Shown: positions 41,901-51,544 of the stretch, one piece after another | Numbering within the stretch: the stretch's first letter is position 1 | How the letters are laid out: each line of letters begins with the position of its first letter | Assembly: GCA_016787415.1 (NCBI GenBank) | Contig: JAEUUT010000062.1 | Location: 1-64,000, forward strand | Direction of reading: 5' to 3' | Source: Saprospiraceae bacterium | GTDB lineage: Bacteria > Bacteroidota > Bacteroidia > Chitinophagales > Saprospiraceae | DNA: 64,000 nt | Program-made: the position numbers and the translations under genes | The notes under the pieces: generated by a model | The model's input: only the letters and a program-made list of their open reading frames with translations | Told to the model about the DNA's origin: nothing | The model's database searches: none

Positions 41901-43229
41901 TTAGACAAACAGATCGAGGAGGAGGGCGCCGAGGAGGCCCATTACTCCGATAATTGTTTCCATGAGTGTCCAGGATCGAAATGTGTCGCGCAGGCTCAAT
42001 CCGAACCATTCCTTGAACATCCAGAATCCGGTATCATTGACATGCGAACACATCAGGCTGCCAGCGCCTACCACCAGGGTCATCAACTCGGGCGAAACGC
42101 CACCGGCGGCTACCAAAGGCTGAACGATCCCCGCAGCCGTCATGCCTGCTACGGTGGCCGAACCGACCGCAATGCGCAGGAGGGTAGCAATACTCCAGCC
42201 AAGCACAAGCGGCGATATGGGCGCATCGGTCAGTTGTGCTGCCAGTTCTTTCCCGATACCACTGTCTACCAGCACCTGCTTGAACGCGCCGCCGGCTGCT
42301 ACCACGAGCATCAGCGATGCGCCCGCCCCCATGGCTGTGGCGGAGCGGTCGAGCAACTCGCTTGCCGTCATGTAGTTCGGATTGGGCGACAAAGGATTTT
42401 TACTCAACAACAGCAAGCCCAGGCACACAGATATGAGCATCGCAACACCAGGGTCACCTGCGTACGCAAGCCAGGGAAAGGCCTGATCCGCATCCGGGTA
42501 ATTCAGTTCCATGACCGTGGAAAATGCCATCAACACTACCGGGGTCAGCGCCACCATCAGGCTTTTCGGGAAGCCCGGCAGCGATTCGGGGGCAAATTCT
42601 TTGGCTTGAAAAAGGCCCGCCGGTGGTTTCGCTGGTATATTTTTCAGAAAAGAAGGAAAAAAAAGCCCCGCTACCAATATAGAAGGTATGGCAAGAGCCA
42701 GTCCCAATAACAAAGTTCGGCCCATGTCGGCGCCAAATAAATTGGCCACTGCCGTAGCCCCGGGGTGCGGCGGCAAAAAACCGTGTGTGACGGACAGCGG
42801 AGCAGCCATCGAAATGGCGAGCGGTACCAAAGGCTTACCCGAAACGGCATTTACCGTAAACACCAGCGGCGCGAGTACCATAAACCCTGCATTGTAGAAC
42901 ATGGCAATACCCACCACAAATCCGGTGCTGAGGATAGCCAGGTTGGCACGCGCCGGGCCAAAAACGCGCAACAGTCGCTGAGCGATAACCTGCGCAGCGC
43001 CCGTTTCAGCCAGTATACTGCCCAGCATCACGCCGCAGGCCAATACCATGACTAGTCCGCCAAGCGTGCTTCCGATACCATTCTGAACCGATTTGATCAG
43101 ATCGGCAGGCAGCATCCCTTGGAACACACCTACGAATAATGTACTGATAATCAATGCTATAAAAGCATTGAGCCGAACAAAAATGATTAGCGCCAGCAAA
43201 AGGGCAATACTGAGAAGTAACAGGATCAA
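41901..43229 (-). CDS. Gluconate:H+ symporter, GntP family
   Basis: A 442-residue inner-membrane permease with about 12-14 helices. GntP signatures seen are GIGSTLGGLVMVLACGVMLG, APLSVTHGFLPPHPGATAVA (the conserved HGxxPPHPG loop) and a C-terminal GAGSLMCSHVNDTGFWMFKE. It imports gluconate or a related sugar acid, which the neighbouring kinase would phosphorylate and the dehydrogenase oxidise. Transcribed in the order gnd, gntP, kinase, it forms a probable gluconate operon. Confidence 0.92.
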   Translation of the reverse strand: MILLLLSIALLLALIIFVRLNAFIALIISTLFVGVFQGMLPADLIKSVQNGIGSTLGGLVMVLACGVMLGSILAETGAAQVIAQRLLRVFGPARANLAILSTGFVVGIAMFYNAGFMVLAPLVFTVNAVSGKPLVPLAISMAAPLSVTHGFLPPHPGATAVANLFGADMGRTLLLGLALAIPSILVAGLFFPSFLKNIPAKPPAGLFQAKEFAPESLPGFPKSLMVALTPVVLMAFSTVMELNYPDADQAFPWLAYAGDPGVAMLISVCLGLLLLSKNPLSPNPNYMTASELLDRSATAMGAGASLMLVVAAGGAFKQVLVDSGIGKELAAQLTDAPISPLVLGWSIATLLRIAVGSATVAGMTAAGIVQPLVAAGGVSPELMTLVVGAGSLMCSHVNDTGFWMFKEWFGLSLRDTFRSWTLMETIIGVMGLLGALLLDLFV

Positions 43230-43259
43230 GGTGTTTTCAATTTAGGATGAAACTGTATT

Positions 43260-44159
43260 TTATTTCCGCTCCACCGCATGTCCTCCAAATTCGTTGCGAA
43301 GCGCCGCCACCACTTTTCCGGAAAACGTATCTGCCTGTTGCGAGCGATAGCGCATCATCAGCGACAAGGCTATTACCGGCGTCGGTACGCCCAGGTCGAG
43401 CGCCGTTTCGAGCGTCCATTTGCCTTCACCAGAGGAATGCATGACGCCACGAATGGAATCGAGATTCGGGTCTTTGGAAAAAGCGTTGGCCGTGAGTTCC
43501 ATCAGCCAGGAACGCACCACTGAGCCGTGGTTCCACAATTGCGCTACTTTATGATAATCAATGTCATATTGTGAGTGCTCCAACACTTCAAAACCTTCGG
43601 CAATGGCCTGCATCATGCCATATTCGATGCCATTATGTACCATTTTGGTAAAATGCCCGGCGCCGGGGGCACCTACATACAAAGTACCCTCAGGAAGGGA
43701 AATGTCGTCGAATACGGCCTTGCAATACTCGTATACTTCGGGTTCGCCACCGATCATAGTACAAGCGCCGTTGAGTGCACCCGAGGTGCCGCCGGATGTG
43801 CCGCAGTCCAGGAAGTCGATTTCCATGCCTTTTAATACGGTGTAGCGCCGCAGGGTGTCGTTGAAATTGGAATTGCCGCCGTCGATCACAATATCGCCCG
43901 GTGAGAGATGCGGCGTGAGGGCATTGAGCACTTCGTCGACGATTTCGCCGGCGGGTACCATCAGCCAGATGACCCGTCGGCCTGTTAGTTTGCGGCACAG
44001 GGTTTCCAGTGAGTCACCGGTTTCAATGCCTTCTTCCGCACCGATACGAGCGGTCAATTCAGCAGAAACATCGTGGGCGACCACGGCGTGTCCGTGGTTT
44101 CTGAGGTTAAGGGCGATGTTGTAGCCCATTTTTCCGAGGCCAATCAGACCAATTTGCAT
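43260..44159 (-). CDS. gnd: 6-phosphogluconate dehydrogenase (decarboxylating)
   Basis: A 299-residue enzyme of the short (YqeC/GndA-like) type. The NAD(P)-loop is MQIGLIGLGKMGYNIALNL, the substrate motif is DCGTSGGTSGALNGACTMIG and the catalytic region is GAGHFTKMVHNGIEYGMMQ. It converts 6-phosphogluconate to ribulose-5-phosphate, giving the link to Rpe at 34 kb. The frame is open 49 codons upstream into a GTTTTGGT repeat, which encodes only low-complexity Thr/Lys/Asn residues, so the ATG at 44159 is used. It lies first in the gluconate operon. Confidence 0.93.
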   Translation of the reverse strand: MQIGLIGLGKMGYNIALNLRNHGHAVVAHDVSAELTARIGAEEGIETGDSLETLCRKLTGRRVIWLMVPAGEIVDEVLNALTPHLSPGDIVIDGGNSNFNDTLRRYTVLKGMEIDFLDCGTSGGTSGALNGACTMIGGEPEVYEYCKAVFDDISLPEGTLYVGAPGAGHFTKMVHNGIEYGMMQAIAEGFEVLEHSQYDIDYHKVAQLWNHGSVVRSWLMELTANAFSKDPNLDSIRGVMHSSGEGKWTLETALDLGVPTPVIALSLMMRYRSQQADTFSGKVVAALRNEFGGHAVERK

Positions 44160-44184
44160 GAGAGGGTATTTTTTGAAAGTTGGT

Positions 44185-44338
44185 GAAGTGTGTGTTTTTG
44201 TGTTTTGGTGTTTTTGTGTTTTGGTGTTTTGGAGGTGCTTCGTTTTTGGTATTTGTGAATGGTTTAAGCCTTTAAAGCACTCATGCCAAAAGCAAAGCAC
44301 TACCAAAACACAAAAACCCTAAAACACCAAAACACACT
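44185..44338. repeat. Inverted intergenic repeat with GTTTTGGT words, third copy
   Basis: The left arm begins GAAGTGTGTGTTTTTG. The right arm ends CCAAAACACACTTC at the stop codon of the CBM9 gene. The core GGAGGTGCTTCGTTTTTGG and its inverted form ATGCCAAAAGCAAAGCAC are the same as in the copies at 7669 and 8821. Confidence 0.85.
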
Positions 44339-45103
44339 TCATTGCAAAAGCAGCACCCCAAATATGCTGGCGTTTTTCCAGCCCTGGTTTTTGTCTTCGC
44401 CTTCCACCACTACGTTGCCCATAAAGTTTTCGCGTTCGGGCGAGTGGTCGTTGTCGCAGTATGCCAGTGCAAATCCCACTTTTTTGCCTGCGTTGAGGGT
44501 TTTGGGAATATTATCGCCTTCTTCTTCGTAGGAATCGTCGAAAAGTTTGATGGCGACCTCCCAAACCGAAGTCTTACCCATAGTAACTCGGCGACTGAGG
44601 CAGTGGTCGTTAAAATAACCTGCATGGTGGTTAGGACGGGTGTCGACCACTTTGCCATCCAGGGCGATGTGATAGGCAAAAGCCGTGTAATTGTACTGGT
44701 GATCGCCGCCCATGGCATCTTCATCCACAAAAATTTCCAGGCAATCGTCGTCCCAGAAATGTTCCAGCCCGTCGGTGTGAAAATCAATGAGCGTATCATC
44801 CGTAATTTCAGCCAGCAGATACAGGTTGTATTCATCCCAAAGGAGTTTGTAACGGCCTTTAAAATCGGTAGAATCGGGCATTTTGCCGATCCACAACTGA
44901 TCGAGCGGCAACCATTCGGCCTGCTGCCAGGCGTCATCGGCACCTGAGCCATCAATGGTAGGTGTGCCATACCCAACAGAGAATTGTTGGCGCTTGGCCA
45001 GTTCGGCCGGATCGGGCGTTTTTACCTTTCTTTTACAGGAAGTGCAGAGACAGAGGCCCGAAAAAAAGGCAATTTGAAGGGCATACAAAAAAAGACGGGT
45101 CAT
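44339..45103 (-). CDS. CBM9-like lipoprotein
   Basis: A 254-residue protein with a lipoprotein signal (MTRLFLYALQIAFFSGLCL, then CTSC). The mature part is a carbohydrate-binding family 9-like beta-sandwich. Typical sequences are PTIDGSGADDAWQQAEWLPL, YKLLWDEYNLYLLAEITDDT, DDCLEIFVDEDAMGGDHQYNY and WEVAIKLFDD. These domains bind sugar chain ends or act as surface sugar sensors. The protein probably sits on the outer membrane. An upstream ATG at 45145 is less likely than 45103. It may share a transcript with gnd across a repeat element. Confidence 0.82.
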   Translation of the reverse strand: MTRLFLYALQIAFFSGLCLCTSCKRKVKTPDPAELAKRQQFSVGYGTPTIDGSGADDAWQQAEWLPLDQLWIGKMPDSTDFKGRYKLLWDEYNLYLLAEITDDTLIDFHTDGLEHFWDDDCLEIFVDEDAMGGDHQYNYTAFAYHIALDGKVVDTRPNHHAGYFNDHCLSRRVTMGKTSVWEVAIKLFDDSYEEEGDNIPKTLNAGKKVGFALAYCDNDHSPERENFMGNVVVEGEDKNQGWKNASIFGVLLLQ

Positions 45104-45226
45104 GTGATGTTCAAGTTTAACGCAAATGTTGAACATTTCGAACAATTATCGTGGAAAAATTCCAAATAGCAGCACTAAGTGTCAGAACTACAATTTATAG
45201 GTAACAAAGTTTGAAGGGCTTTTTGA

Positions 45227-45234
45227 TACCTTTG
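45227..45234 (+). promoter_or_regulatory. Bacteroidota -7 box of the nuo operon
   Basis: TACCTTTG followed by CGC, giving a leader of about 85 nt before nuoA (45325). A TTG lies only 13 bp upstream, so the -33 element is not clear. Confidence 0.55.
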
Positions 45235-45324
45235 CGCTGCACAGAGAAAGGGGGAACAGTATTTGTGATTTTTAGTGTGAACCCTCCTTGTATAGGTCTG
45301 TTTAAAAGTGATATCAGAACGATT

Positions 45325-45687
45325 ATGGAACCATCCGGATATTTTCCCATTATCATGCAGGCGCTGGTAGCGCTGGGATTTGTGGCATTGGTACTGATTT
45401 TTGTACCCATGCTGGGCCCTCGCCGCAAAAACGCCAAAAAGAACGAAAATTTTGAATGCGGCATCGAATCGCAGGGCAATGCCCGGATGCCCGTTTCCAT
45501 CAAATACCTGATGACGGCCATCTTGTTTGTGTTGTTCGACGTGGAAGTCATCTTTTTTTATCCCTACGCCGTGAATTTCAGGGCGATGGGTTTCGACGGA
45601 TTTTTCGCCGTGCTGATGTTCGTAGCCGTATTCCTGATCGGATTTTATTACGTGCTGCGCAAAGGCGCTTTTGAGTGGGACAAATAA
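45325..45687 (+). CDS. nuoA: NADH-quinone oxidoreductase subunit A
   Basis: A 120-residue membrane subunit of complex I with three helices. The FECGIESQGNARMPVSIKY loop has the conserved cysteine and acidic residues, and VLFDVEVIFFYPYAV is the family signature around the second helix. The open frame begins at 45211, but MEPSGYFPIIMQALVALG from 45325 fits NuoA, and a promoter box ends at 45234. First gene of the locus. A TGATGAA palindrome separates it from nuoB. Confidence 0.95.
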   Translation: MEPSGYFPIIMQALVALGFVALVLIFVPMLGPRRKNAKKNENFECGIESQGNARMPVSIKYLMTAILFVLFDVEVIFFYPYAVNFRAMGFDGFFAVLMFVAVFLIGFYYVLRKGAFEWDK

Positions 45688-45776
<89 letters not shown>

Positions 45777-45779
45777 ATT

Positions 45780-46322
45780 ATGGCAAATATTGCAGAAATG
45801 CCGGAAGGCTACGGCGGCGAAGGCTTTTTCGCTACCTCGCTAAGTAAAGCGGTGGGCATTGCGCGCGCCAACTCCATCTGGCCTTTGCCGTTTGCTACCT
45901 CTTGCTGCGGTATCGAATTTATGGCTACTATGGGCACCAACTACGACCTGGCGCGTTTCGGAATGGAACGCCTGTCGTTTTCGCCCCGTCAGGCCGACTT
46001 GTTGATGGTGATGGGTACCATTGCCAAAAAAATGGGCCCCATTCTCCGACAGGTGTACATCCAGATGGCCGAACCCAAATGGGTGATCGCTGTGGGCGCC
46101 TGCGCGAGTTCGGGTGGAATTTTCGATACATATTCGGTATTGCAAGGCATCGACAAGGTTATCCCAGTAGACGTGTATGTACCGGGTTGCCCTCCGCGCC
46201 CCGAGCAAATCATCGACGGCGTTATGAAAATCCAGGAACTGGTAAAAAACGAGCCGCTGCGCCGCCGCTACTCGCCAGAATACCAGCATCTGCTGGCGAA
46301 ATATCAAATCGAACTTGATTAA
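45780..46322 (+). CDS. nuoB: NADH-quinone oxidoreductase subunit B
   Basis: A 180-residue peripheral subunit carrying the N2 4Fe-4S cluster, the last iron-sulphur centre before quinone. The ligand cysteines are visible in [29 protein letters not shown] and [11 protein letters not shown]. The start is the ATG at 45780, just after the TGATGAA palindrome. It works with NuoC, D and the membrane arm in the quinone site. Confidence 0.96.
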   Translation: MANIAEMPEGYGGEGFFATSLSKAVGIARANSIWPLPFATSCCGIEFMATMGTNYDLARFGMERLSFSPRQADLLMVMGTIAKKMGPILRQVYIQMAEPKWVIAVGACASSGGIFDTYSVLQGIDKVIPVDVYVPGCPPRPEQIIDGVMKIQELVKNEPLRRRYSPEYQHLLAKYQIELD

Positions 46323-46358
46323 TTGCCTGTTTTTCAGGCATTTGCAAGCATCTGAATA

Positions 46359-46889
46359 ATGAACTTGAACAACGATATTGTGCTGGCCGCTATCGAGCGC
46401 CGTTTCCCTGGAGCCATTGCTTCGCACAGCACGCCGTACGGAATGCTGACCCTGGAAACCACCCGGGAGCACATACAGGATATGCTGCATTTCGTAAAAG
46501 AAGATCCGGAATTGCAGGTTGGTTTTCTGACTACCCTCAATGCCGTGCATTATCCGAATGACGTAGGCCGCGAACTGTGCATCGTGTACCACCTGCATAG
46601 CATGGTACATAATTTCCGGTTCCGCATTAAGGTATTCTTCCCGATTGCCGACCCGGTGATTCCGAGCGCTACCAGCATCTGGCCCACAGCCAACTGGATG
46701 GAGCGGCAGGAATACGACTTTTTCGGCGTGCAGTTTGCCGGGCACCCCGACCTGCGCCGTATTCTCAATGTAGACGACCTCGACGTGTTCCCACTCCGGA
46801 AAGAATACCGGATGGAAGACGGCACCCGCACCGACAAGGACGACCGCTTCTTTGGACGTGACGGGCATGAAGGGCGGGAATTTGACTAG
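46359..46889 (+). CDS. nuoC: NADH-quinone oxidoreductase subunit C
   Basis: A 176-residue peripheral-arm subunit (30-kDa type). ERQEYDFFGVQFAGHPDLRR is the family signature, followed by FPLRKEY. It is free-standing rather than fused to NuoD. It starts 36 bp after nuoB and ends 14 bp before nuoD. The conserved quinone-proximal region is complete. Normal length. Confidence 0.94.
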   Translation: MNLNNDIVLAAIERRFPGAIASHSTPYGMLTLETTREHIQDMLHFVKEDPELQVGFLTTLNAVHYPNDVGRELCIVYHLHSMVHNFRFRIKVFFPIADPVIPSATSIWPTANWMERQEYDFFGVQFAGHPDLRRILNVDDLDVFPLRKEYRMEDGTRTDKDDRFFGRDGHEGREFD

Positions 46890-46903
46890 AATCAAGACTT
46901 AAT

Positions 46904-48109
46904 ATGCAAGTCCAATCATACTTTTCCTCCCTCGACAGCCTCGACGGAGAACTTTCTACCCTCAACCTGGGGCCTACGCACCCGGCTACGCACGGTATTT
47001 TTCAGAACGTCCTGAAAATGGACGGCGAAAAAATCGTGTCGGCACAACCTACTATCGGTTATATCCACCGCGCTTTTGAAAAAATCGCGGAACGCCGCCC
47101 GTACAACCAGATCACGCCACTCACCGACCGCCTGAACTATTGTTCTTCGCCGATCAACAACATGGGCTGGCACATGACGGTGGAAAAACTGATTCAGTGC
47201 GAACTTCCCAAACGCGCCGATTATATGCGCGTTATCGTGATGGAACTGGCACGCATTGCCGACCACCTGGTGTGTAACGCCGTTATCGGGGTAGATACCG
47301 GTGCATTGACGGGCTTTACCTATATGTTCCAGGAGCGCGAACGTATCTACGATATGTTTGAAGAGGTATGCGGTTCGCGTCTGACGACCAATATCGGTCG
47401 TATCGGCGGCATGGAGCGTGATTTCACCCCGCGTTTCCACAAGTTGTTCCGCGACTTCATGGCCACTTTCCCGGCTCGTTTTGAGGAATTTAACAACTTG
47501 CTGGAGCGCAACCGGATATTCATGGATCGCACCATTGGCGCAGGCCCGATTACGGCCGAAAAAGCGCTGGCTTATGGCTTCACAGGACCGAATTTGCGTG
47601 CCGCGGGTGTCGACTACGATGTGCGTGTGATGTCGCCGTATAGCAGTTATTCCGACTTCGAATTTGATATTCCAGTGGGCAAAGACGGCGACACCTACGA
47701 CCGTTTCATGGTGCGCCAGGAGGAAATTCGTCAGAGCATGCGTATCCTCAGACAGGCCTACGAAAATCTGCCAGAGGGTGCTTACCACGCCGAAGTGCCG
47801 GACTTTTACCTGCCGGAAAAACCCGACGTGTACACCAAAATGGAAGCCTTGATTTACCATTTCAAAGTGGTGATGCAGGAAACCCCTATCCCGGTGGGCG
47901 AAGTGTACCATTGCGTGGAGGCGGGCAACGGAGAACTTGGCTTTTACCTCATCAGCGACGGAGGCCGCTCGCCGTACCGCCTGCATTTCCGCCGCCCGTG
48001 TTTCATTTACTACCAGGCATACCCGGAAATGGTACGCGGTTCGATGCTGTCGGACGCTATCCTTACGATGAGTTCGATGAACGTCATTGCGGGAGAATTA
48101 GACGCTTAA
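46904..48109 (+). CDS. nuoD: NADH-quinone oxidoreductase subunit D
   Basis: A 401-residue subunit (49-kDa type) forming the quinone cavity. The NLGPTHPATHG motif is at the N-terminus, RIGGMERDFTPRF and DVRVMSPYSSYSDFEF follow, with EAGNGELGFYLISDGG-like sequence near the C-terminus. It lies 14 bp after nuoC and is followed 34 bp later by nuoE. Related by family to the large subunit of Ni-Fe hydrogenases. Confidence 0.95.
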   Translation: MQVQSYFSSLDSLDGELSTLNLGPTHPATHGIFQNVLKMDGEKIVSAQPTIGYIHRAFEKIAERRPYNQITPLTDRLNYCSSPINNMGWHMTVEKLIQCELPKRADYMRVIVMELARIADHLVCNAVIGVDTGALTGFTYMFQERERIYDMFEEVCGSRLTTNIGRIGGMERDFTPRFHKLFRDFMATFPARFEEFNNLLERNRIFMDRTIGAGPITAEKALAYGFTGPNLRAAGVDYDVRVMSPYSSYSDFEFDIPVGKDGDTYDRFMVRQEEIRQSMRILRQAYENLPEGAYHAEVPDFYLPEKPDVYTKMEALIYHFKVVMQETPIPVGEVYHCVEAGNGELGFYLISDGGRSPYRLHFRRPCFIYYQAYPEMVRGSMLSDAILTMSSMNVIAGELDA

Positions 48110-48143
48110 GGAATACAAAGGCAAACAGAAAAAGGCAATCTAT

Positions 48144-48689
48144 ATGAATGCAGTTGTTGCAACAAACGGAACACCCTTTCGCTACTCGGAAGCCGCGCTG
48201 GCGGAAGTGCGTGATCTGATCAAAAAATATCCGGAAGGCCGGGGCAAAAGCGCTGTCCTTCGTGCCCTGCACATCGCACAGGAAGAAAACCACGGCTGGC
48301 TGAGCGCCACCGCCATGGATCATGTGGCCGAAGTGCTGGGTGTTACATCCATCGAGGTGTATGAAGTGGCGTCGTTTTACTCCATGTTCAACCTCGAACC
48401 GGTGGGCAAATATGTGTTGGAATTTTGCCAGACTGGCCCATGTGCCATCGAAGGCGCCGAGCGCATCATCGAATACACCAAACAAAAACTTGGTGTTGGT
48501 AAAAATGAAACCACGCCGGATGGGTTGTTCACCATTAAACAAGTGGAATGCCTGGGCGCTTGTGGATATGCGCCTATGATGCAGGTCGGTGAATTTTACC
48601 ACGAACACCTCGACGAAGCAAAAATGGATCAGTTCATTGAAGATTGCCGTGCCGGAAAAATCGACAAGGGAACCTGGAAAATGCACTGA
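48144..48689 (+). CDS. nuoE: NADH-quinone oxidoreductase subunit E
   Basis: A 181-residue thioredoxin-fold subunit binding one 2Fe-2S centre (N1a). The ligands are in CQTGPCAIEGAE and VECLGACGYAPMMQV. It pairs with NuoF in the NADH-dehydrogenase tip. The next gene in the cluster is not a Nuo subunit, so the E-F pair is split by two accessory genes and a TGATGAA palindrome. Confidence 0.95.
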   Translation: MNAVVATNGTPFRYSEAALAEVRDLIKKYPEGRGKSAVLRALHIAQEENHGWLSATAMDHVAEVLGVTSIEVYEVASFYSMFNLEPVGKYVLEFCQTGPCAIEGAERIIEYTKQKLGVGKNETTPDGLFTIKQVECLGACGYAPMMQVGEFYHEHLDEAKMDQFIEDCRAGKIDKGTWKMH

Positions 48690-48715
48690 TTGATTTCAAG
48701 AAAAATATCCTGAAA

Positions 48716-49249
48716 ATGTCGAAAAAACTGGCGTTTTTACTTTCCCTGGTAGTTTGTATTCTTGCTTTGGCCTGCAAAGGCGATGCGAAGAAAGCAACTA
48801 CACCTGCGGCCGACCAGCCTCAGACGACTACGGAAACCAGTATGCCAGCCGACAAGACAAACCCCGAACCCAATGTCCCTGCCTCTGGCAAACCAAAATA
48901 CATGAGCATTGATACGAACAGTAGCGCGGGCAGGGCTAATTATGACAAACCAACCAGCAATACCCCGCTTCCCATCGTATCGCCCGAAAAATTGAGTGAA
49001 AAACCCATCGGCCCTCCAGGATTTGTAACGAAAGACGGCGCCATTTTGTATGCGCAGCCCAGTTCCAAATCTGCCCATATTGCCACTATGAAACGTTCGG
49101 AAAATGTGTACATCCTCCAAACTTCCATGATGGACGAAGACGGAAAGGAGCAACCCTACCCTACCTGGTTCAAAGTGCAACGGAAAAACAAGGAGAAACA
49201 AACAGGATGGGTGATGGGAAAACAACTGGACTCGGGAGGCGGAGGATGA
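48716..49249 (+). CDS. SH3-like lipoprotein of unknown function (inside nuo locus)
   Basis: A 177-residue putative lipoprotein (signal MSKKLAFLLSLVVCILALAC). After a Thr/Pro-rich linker, the last 90 residues (GFVTKDGAILYAQPSSKSAH, VYILQTSMMDEDGKEQPYPTW, EKQTGWVMGKQLDSGG) resemble a bacterial SH3-type fold. It starts 26 bp after nuoE, so it is likely part of the operon. It resembles in layout the 399-residue lipoprotein at 62376, and the two flank the second half of the nuo locus. The role is unknown; envelope attachment or binding is inferred. Confidence 0.78.
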   Translation: MSKKLAFLLSLVVCILALACKGDAKKATTPAADQPQTTTETSMPADKTNPEPNVPASGKPKYMSIDTNSSAGRANYDKPTSNTPLPIVSPEKLSEKPIGPPGFVTKDGAILYAQPSSKSAHIATMKRSENVYILQTSMMDEDGKEQPYPTWFKVQRKNKEKQTGWVMGKQLDSGGGG

Positions 49250-49254
49250 AGAGA

Positions 49255-49290
49255 GAGGTGAGAGGTGAGAGGTGAGAGGTGAGAGGTGAG
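49255..49290. repeat. Single-armed TGAGAGG word block
   Basis: Five TGAGAGG words begin 6 bp after the SH3 gene stop (49249). No complementary arm. Confidence 0.8.
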
Positions 49291-49327
49291 AAAAAATAGA
49301 GCCTGACCAGATTAAACAAGAAAAAAT

Positions 49328-49727
49328 ATGGCACAACTATCTCAAAAGCAGGTGGACGAAATCCTGGCCAAGAAGCCGGAAAAACGCTACAATTACTTCA
49401 TCAAAACCGTATGTGAAGAGGAAGAGGTATGGGGTTTGGCGGATGAAGAAGGATGGTTGCTGCTGGAAGACGACGAAGACAATACAGAAGTGCTGGCAGT
49501 TTTTCCCAATCCGGAATTTGCCGAAATCTTCCGTACCAAATGCGAATACGATGAATTTACAGTGGAGTCTCTGGATTTGTACGAGTTTGTAGACTGGCTG
49601 GACGATTTTGAAAAGGAGAAAATGAAAGTGGCTGTATTTCCTACGCCGGATTTCCAGAGTGCCGTGATGCCCCCCCAAAGACTGAAAGAAGATTTTCAAA
49701 CGGAATTTGACAAAGAAACTGGAGAAT

Positions 49728-49729
<2 letters not shown>
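49328..49729 (+). CDS. DUF2750-family protein
   Basis: A 133-residue acidic soluble protein matching DUF2750. Diagnostic sequence is RYNYFIKTVCEEEEVWGLAD, EEGWLLLEDDEDNTEVLAVF and the C-terminal FPTPDFQSAVMPPQRL. The function of the family is unknown. It lies between nuoE and nuoF on the same strand, with a palindrome on its 3' side. No cofactor motif is seen. The effect on complex I is speculative. Confidence 0.8.
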
Positions 49730-49813
<84 letters not shown>

Positions 49814-49825
49814 CTCAAAAAGGTT

Positions 49826-51172
49826 ATGGGTCGCAAATTACTACTCGAACACGCCCACGTACCGGGCATCAACACCTACGAAGTGTACCGCAAACACGGC
49901 GGCTACCGCTCCGTGGAGAAGGCGTTGAAGTCGATGACACCCGATGAAGTGGTGGAAGAAGTAAAAAAATCGGGCCTGCGCGGCCGCGGTGGAGCCGGTT
50001 TCCCGACGGGTATGAAATGGTCGTTTCTGGCCAAGCCCGAAGGCGTGCCGCGTTACCTCGTGTGCAATGCCGACGAATCGGAGCCAGGTACGTTCAAAGA
50101 CCGCTACCTAATGGAGAAAATCCCGCACCTACTCATCGAGGGCATGATTACTTCCTCGTATGCACTGGGCGCCAACACCTCCTACATCTACATCCGCGGC
50201 GAGTACTCCTGGATCGTTTTCATCCTGGAGAAAGCCATCAAGGAAGCATATGCGGCCGGCTGGCTGGGTAAAAACATCATGGGCTCCGGTTTCGACTTCG
50301 ACCTGTACGTAAATCCGGGCGCAGGTGCCTACATCTGCGGTGAAGAAACGGCCCTGATCGAAAGCCTCGAAGGCAAACGCGGCAATCCGCGCATCAAACC
50401 GCCATTCCCGGCTGTAAAAGGCCTGTGGCAATGCCCCACGGTGGTGAACAACGTGGAAACCATTGCTGCGGTAGTGCCCATCGTCAACGATGGCGGCGAA
50501 GAATACGCTAAAATCGGTATCGGCAAAAGCACCGGCACCAAACTCATCAGCGCCAGCGGCAATATCAACAAACCGGGCGTGTATGAAATCGAACTCGGTG
50601 TTTCCGTGGAAGATTTCATCTACTCCGACGAATGGTGCGGCGGCATCAAAAACGGCAAACGCATCAAGGCCTGTGTGCCGGGTGGCTCTTCCGTGCCCAT
50701 CCTGCCGCATTTCCTGATTACCAAAACGGCAGCAGGCGAAAACCGCCTGATGACCTATGAAAGTCTCGCCGACGGCGGTTTTGCAACGGGTTCCATGCTC
50801 GGTTCGGGTGGTTTTATCGTGTACGACGAAGACCAGTGCATTGTGCGCAACACCTTCAATTTCAGCCGTTTCTACCACCACGAATCCTGCGGCCAGTGCT
50901 CGCCCTGCCGCGAAGGCACCGGCTGGATGGAAAAAGTGCTGTGGCGTATGGAAAATGGCCAGGGTAAAATGAGCGACATTGACCTGCTGGCCGACATTGC
51001 TAAAAAAATCGAAGGCAATACCATCTGCCCGCTCGGCGACGCCGCCGCATGGCCGGTGAGCGCTGCTATTCGCCACTTCCGCGAGGAATTCGAATGGCAT
51101 GTGAACGAGCCAAAGGCTTGTATGGAGCGGAATTACGGGTTGGTGAAGGAGCCGGTGGCTGCAGGGGTGTGA
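49826..51172 (+). CDS. nuoF: NADH-quinone oxidoreductase subunit F
   Basis: A 448-residue subunit holding FMN, the NADH site and one 4Fe-4S cluster. The FMN/NADH motifs are GLRGRGGAGFPTGMKW and GAGAYICGEETALIESLEG. The cluster ligands include ESCGQCSPCREGTGWM and a further Cys in TICPLGDAAAW. Normal length. It is separated from nuoG by an MNT nucleotidyltransferase gene. Confidence 0.96.
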   Translation: MGRKLLLEHAHVPGINTYEVYRKHGGYRSVEKALKSMTPDEVVEEVKKSGLRGRGGAGFPTGMKWSFLAKPEGVPRYLVCNADESEPGTFKDRYLMEKIPHLLIEGMITSSYALGANTSYIYIRGEYSWIVFILEKAIKEAYAAGWLGKNIMGSGFDFDLYVNPGAGAYICGEETALIESLEGKRGNPRIKPPFPAVKGLWQCPTVVNNVETIAAVVPIVNDGGEEYAKIGIGKSTGTKLISASGNINKPGVYEIELGVSVEDFIYSDEWCGGIKNGKRIKACVPGGSSVPILPHFLITKTAAGENRLMTYESLADGGFATGSMLGSGGFIVYDEDQCIVRNTFNFSRFYHHESCGQCSPCREGTGWMEKVLWRMENGQGKMSDIDLLADIAKKIEGNTICPLGDAAAWPVSAAIRHFREEFEWHVNEPKACMERNYGLVKEPVAAGV

Positions 51173-51250
51173 TGACCCAGAGGTAATGATTGATTAGGGA
51201 AATGGATGCTAGAGCATGAATTTTGAAAGGACACGTAATAGCAAAGCAAT

Positions 51251-51544
51251 ATGACAACCTTTTCAGACATCAAAAACAAACTCACATTCCTTAAATCTGA
51301 ACTGCATGAACGGTTTGGTGTATCGGAAATTGGTGTGTTTGGCTCATGGGTGCGGGGAGAGCAAAGCGAAACAAGCGATATTGATATTCTGGTTGATTTT
51401 GATAAGCCAGTTGATTTGTTCGACTTGATGGAACTACAAGCATTTCTGGAAGGTGTCTTTAACAAAGGTATTGACCTGACTTTGCGAAGGAGCCTTAAAA
51501 AGTATATTGGTCAATATATTTTGGCAGAAGTTCAATACTTATGA
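51251..51544 (+). CDS. MNT-domain nucleotidyltransferase (MntA-like antitoxin), orphan
   Basis: A 97-residue minimal nucleotidyltransferase. The active-site signature is GSWVRGEQSETSDIDILVDF, with the G-S and D-x-D residues of the family intact. In complete HEPN-MNT modules, MntA AMPylates and blocks a HEPN ribonuclease. Here the next frame holds only a short remnant. It starts 79 bp after nuoF and overlaps the remnant by one base in an ATGA arrangement. The intact active site suggests either recent decay of the module or retained use. The insertion lies inside an essential energy operon. Confidence 0.9.
   Translation: MTTFSDIKNKLTFLKSELHERFGVSEIGVFGSWVRGEQSETSDIDILVDFDKPVDLFDLMELQAFLEGVFNKGIDLTLRRSLKKYIGQYILAEVQYL

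Noticed and set aside
44160..44306. Upstream part of the gnd open frame as coding
   Set aside because: It translates the GTTTTGGT repeat into Lys/Thr/Asn low complexity; the dehydrogenase fold starts at 44159.
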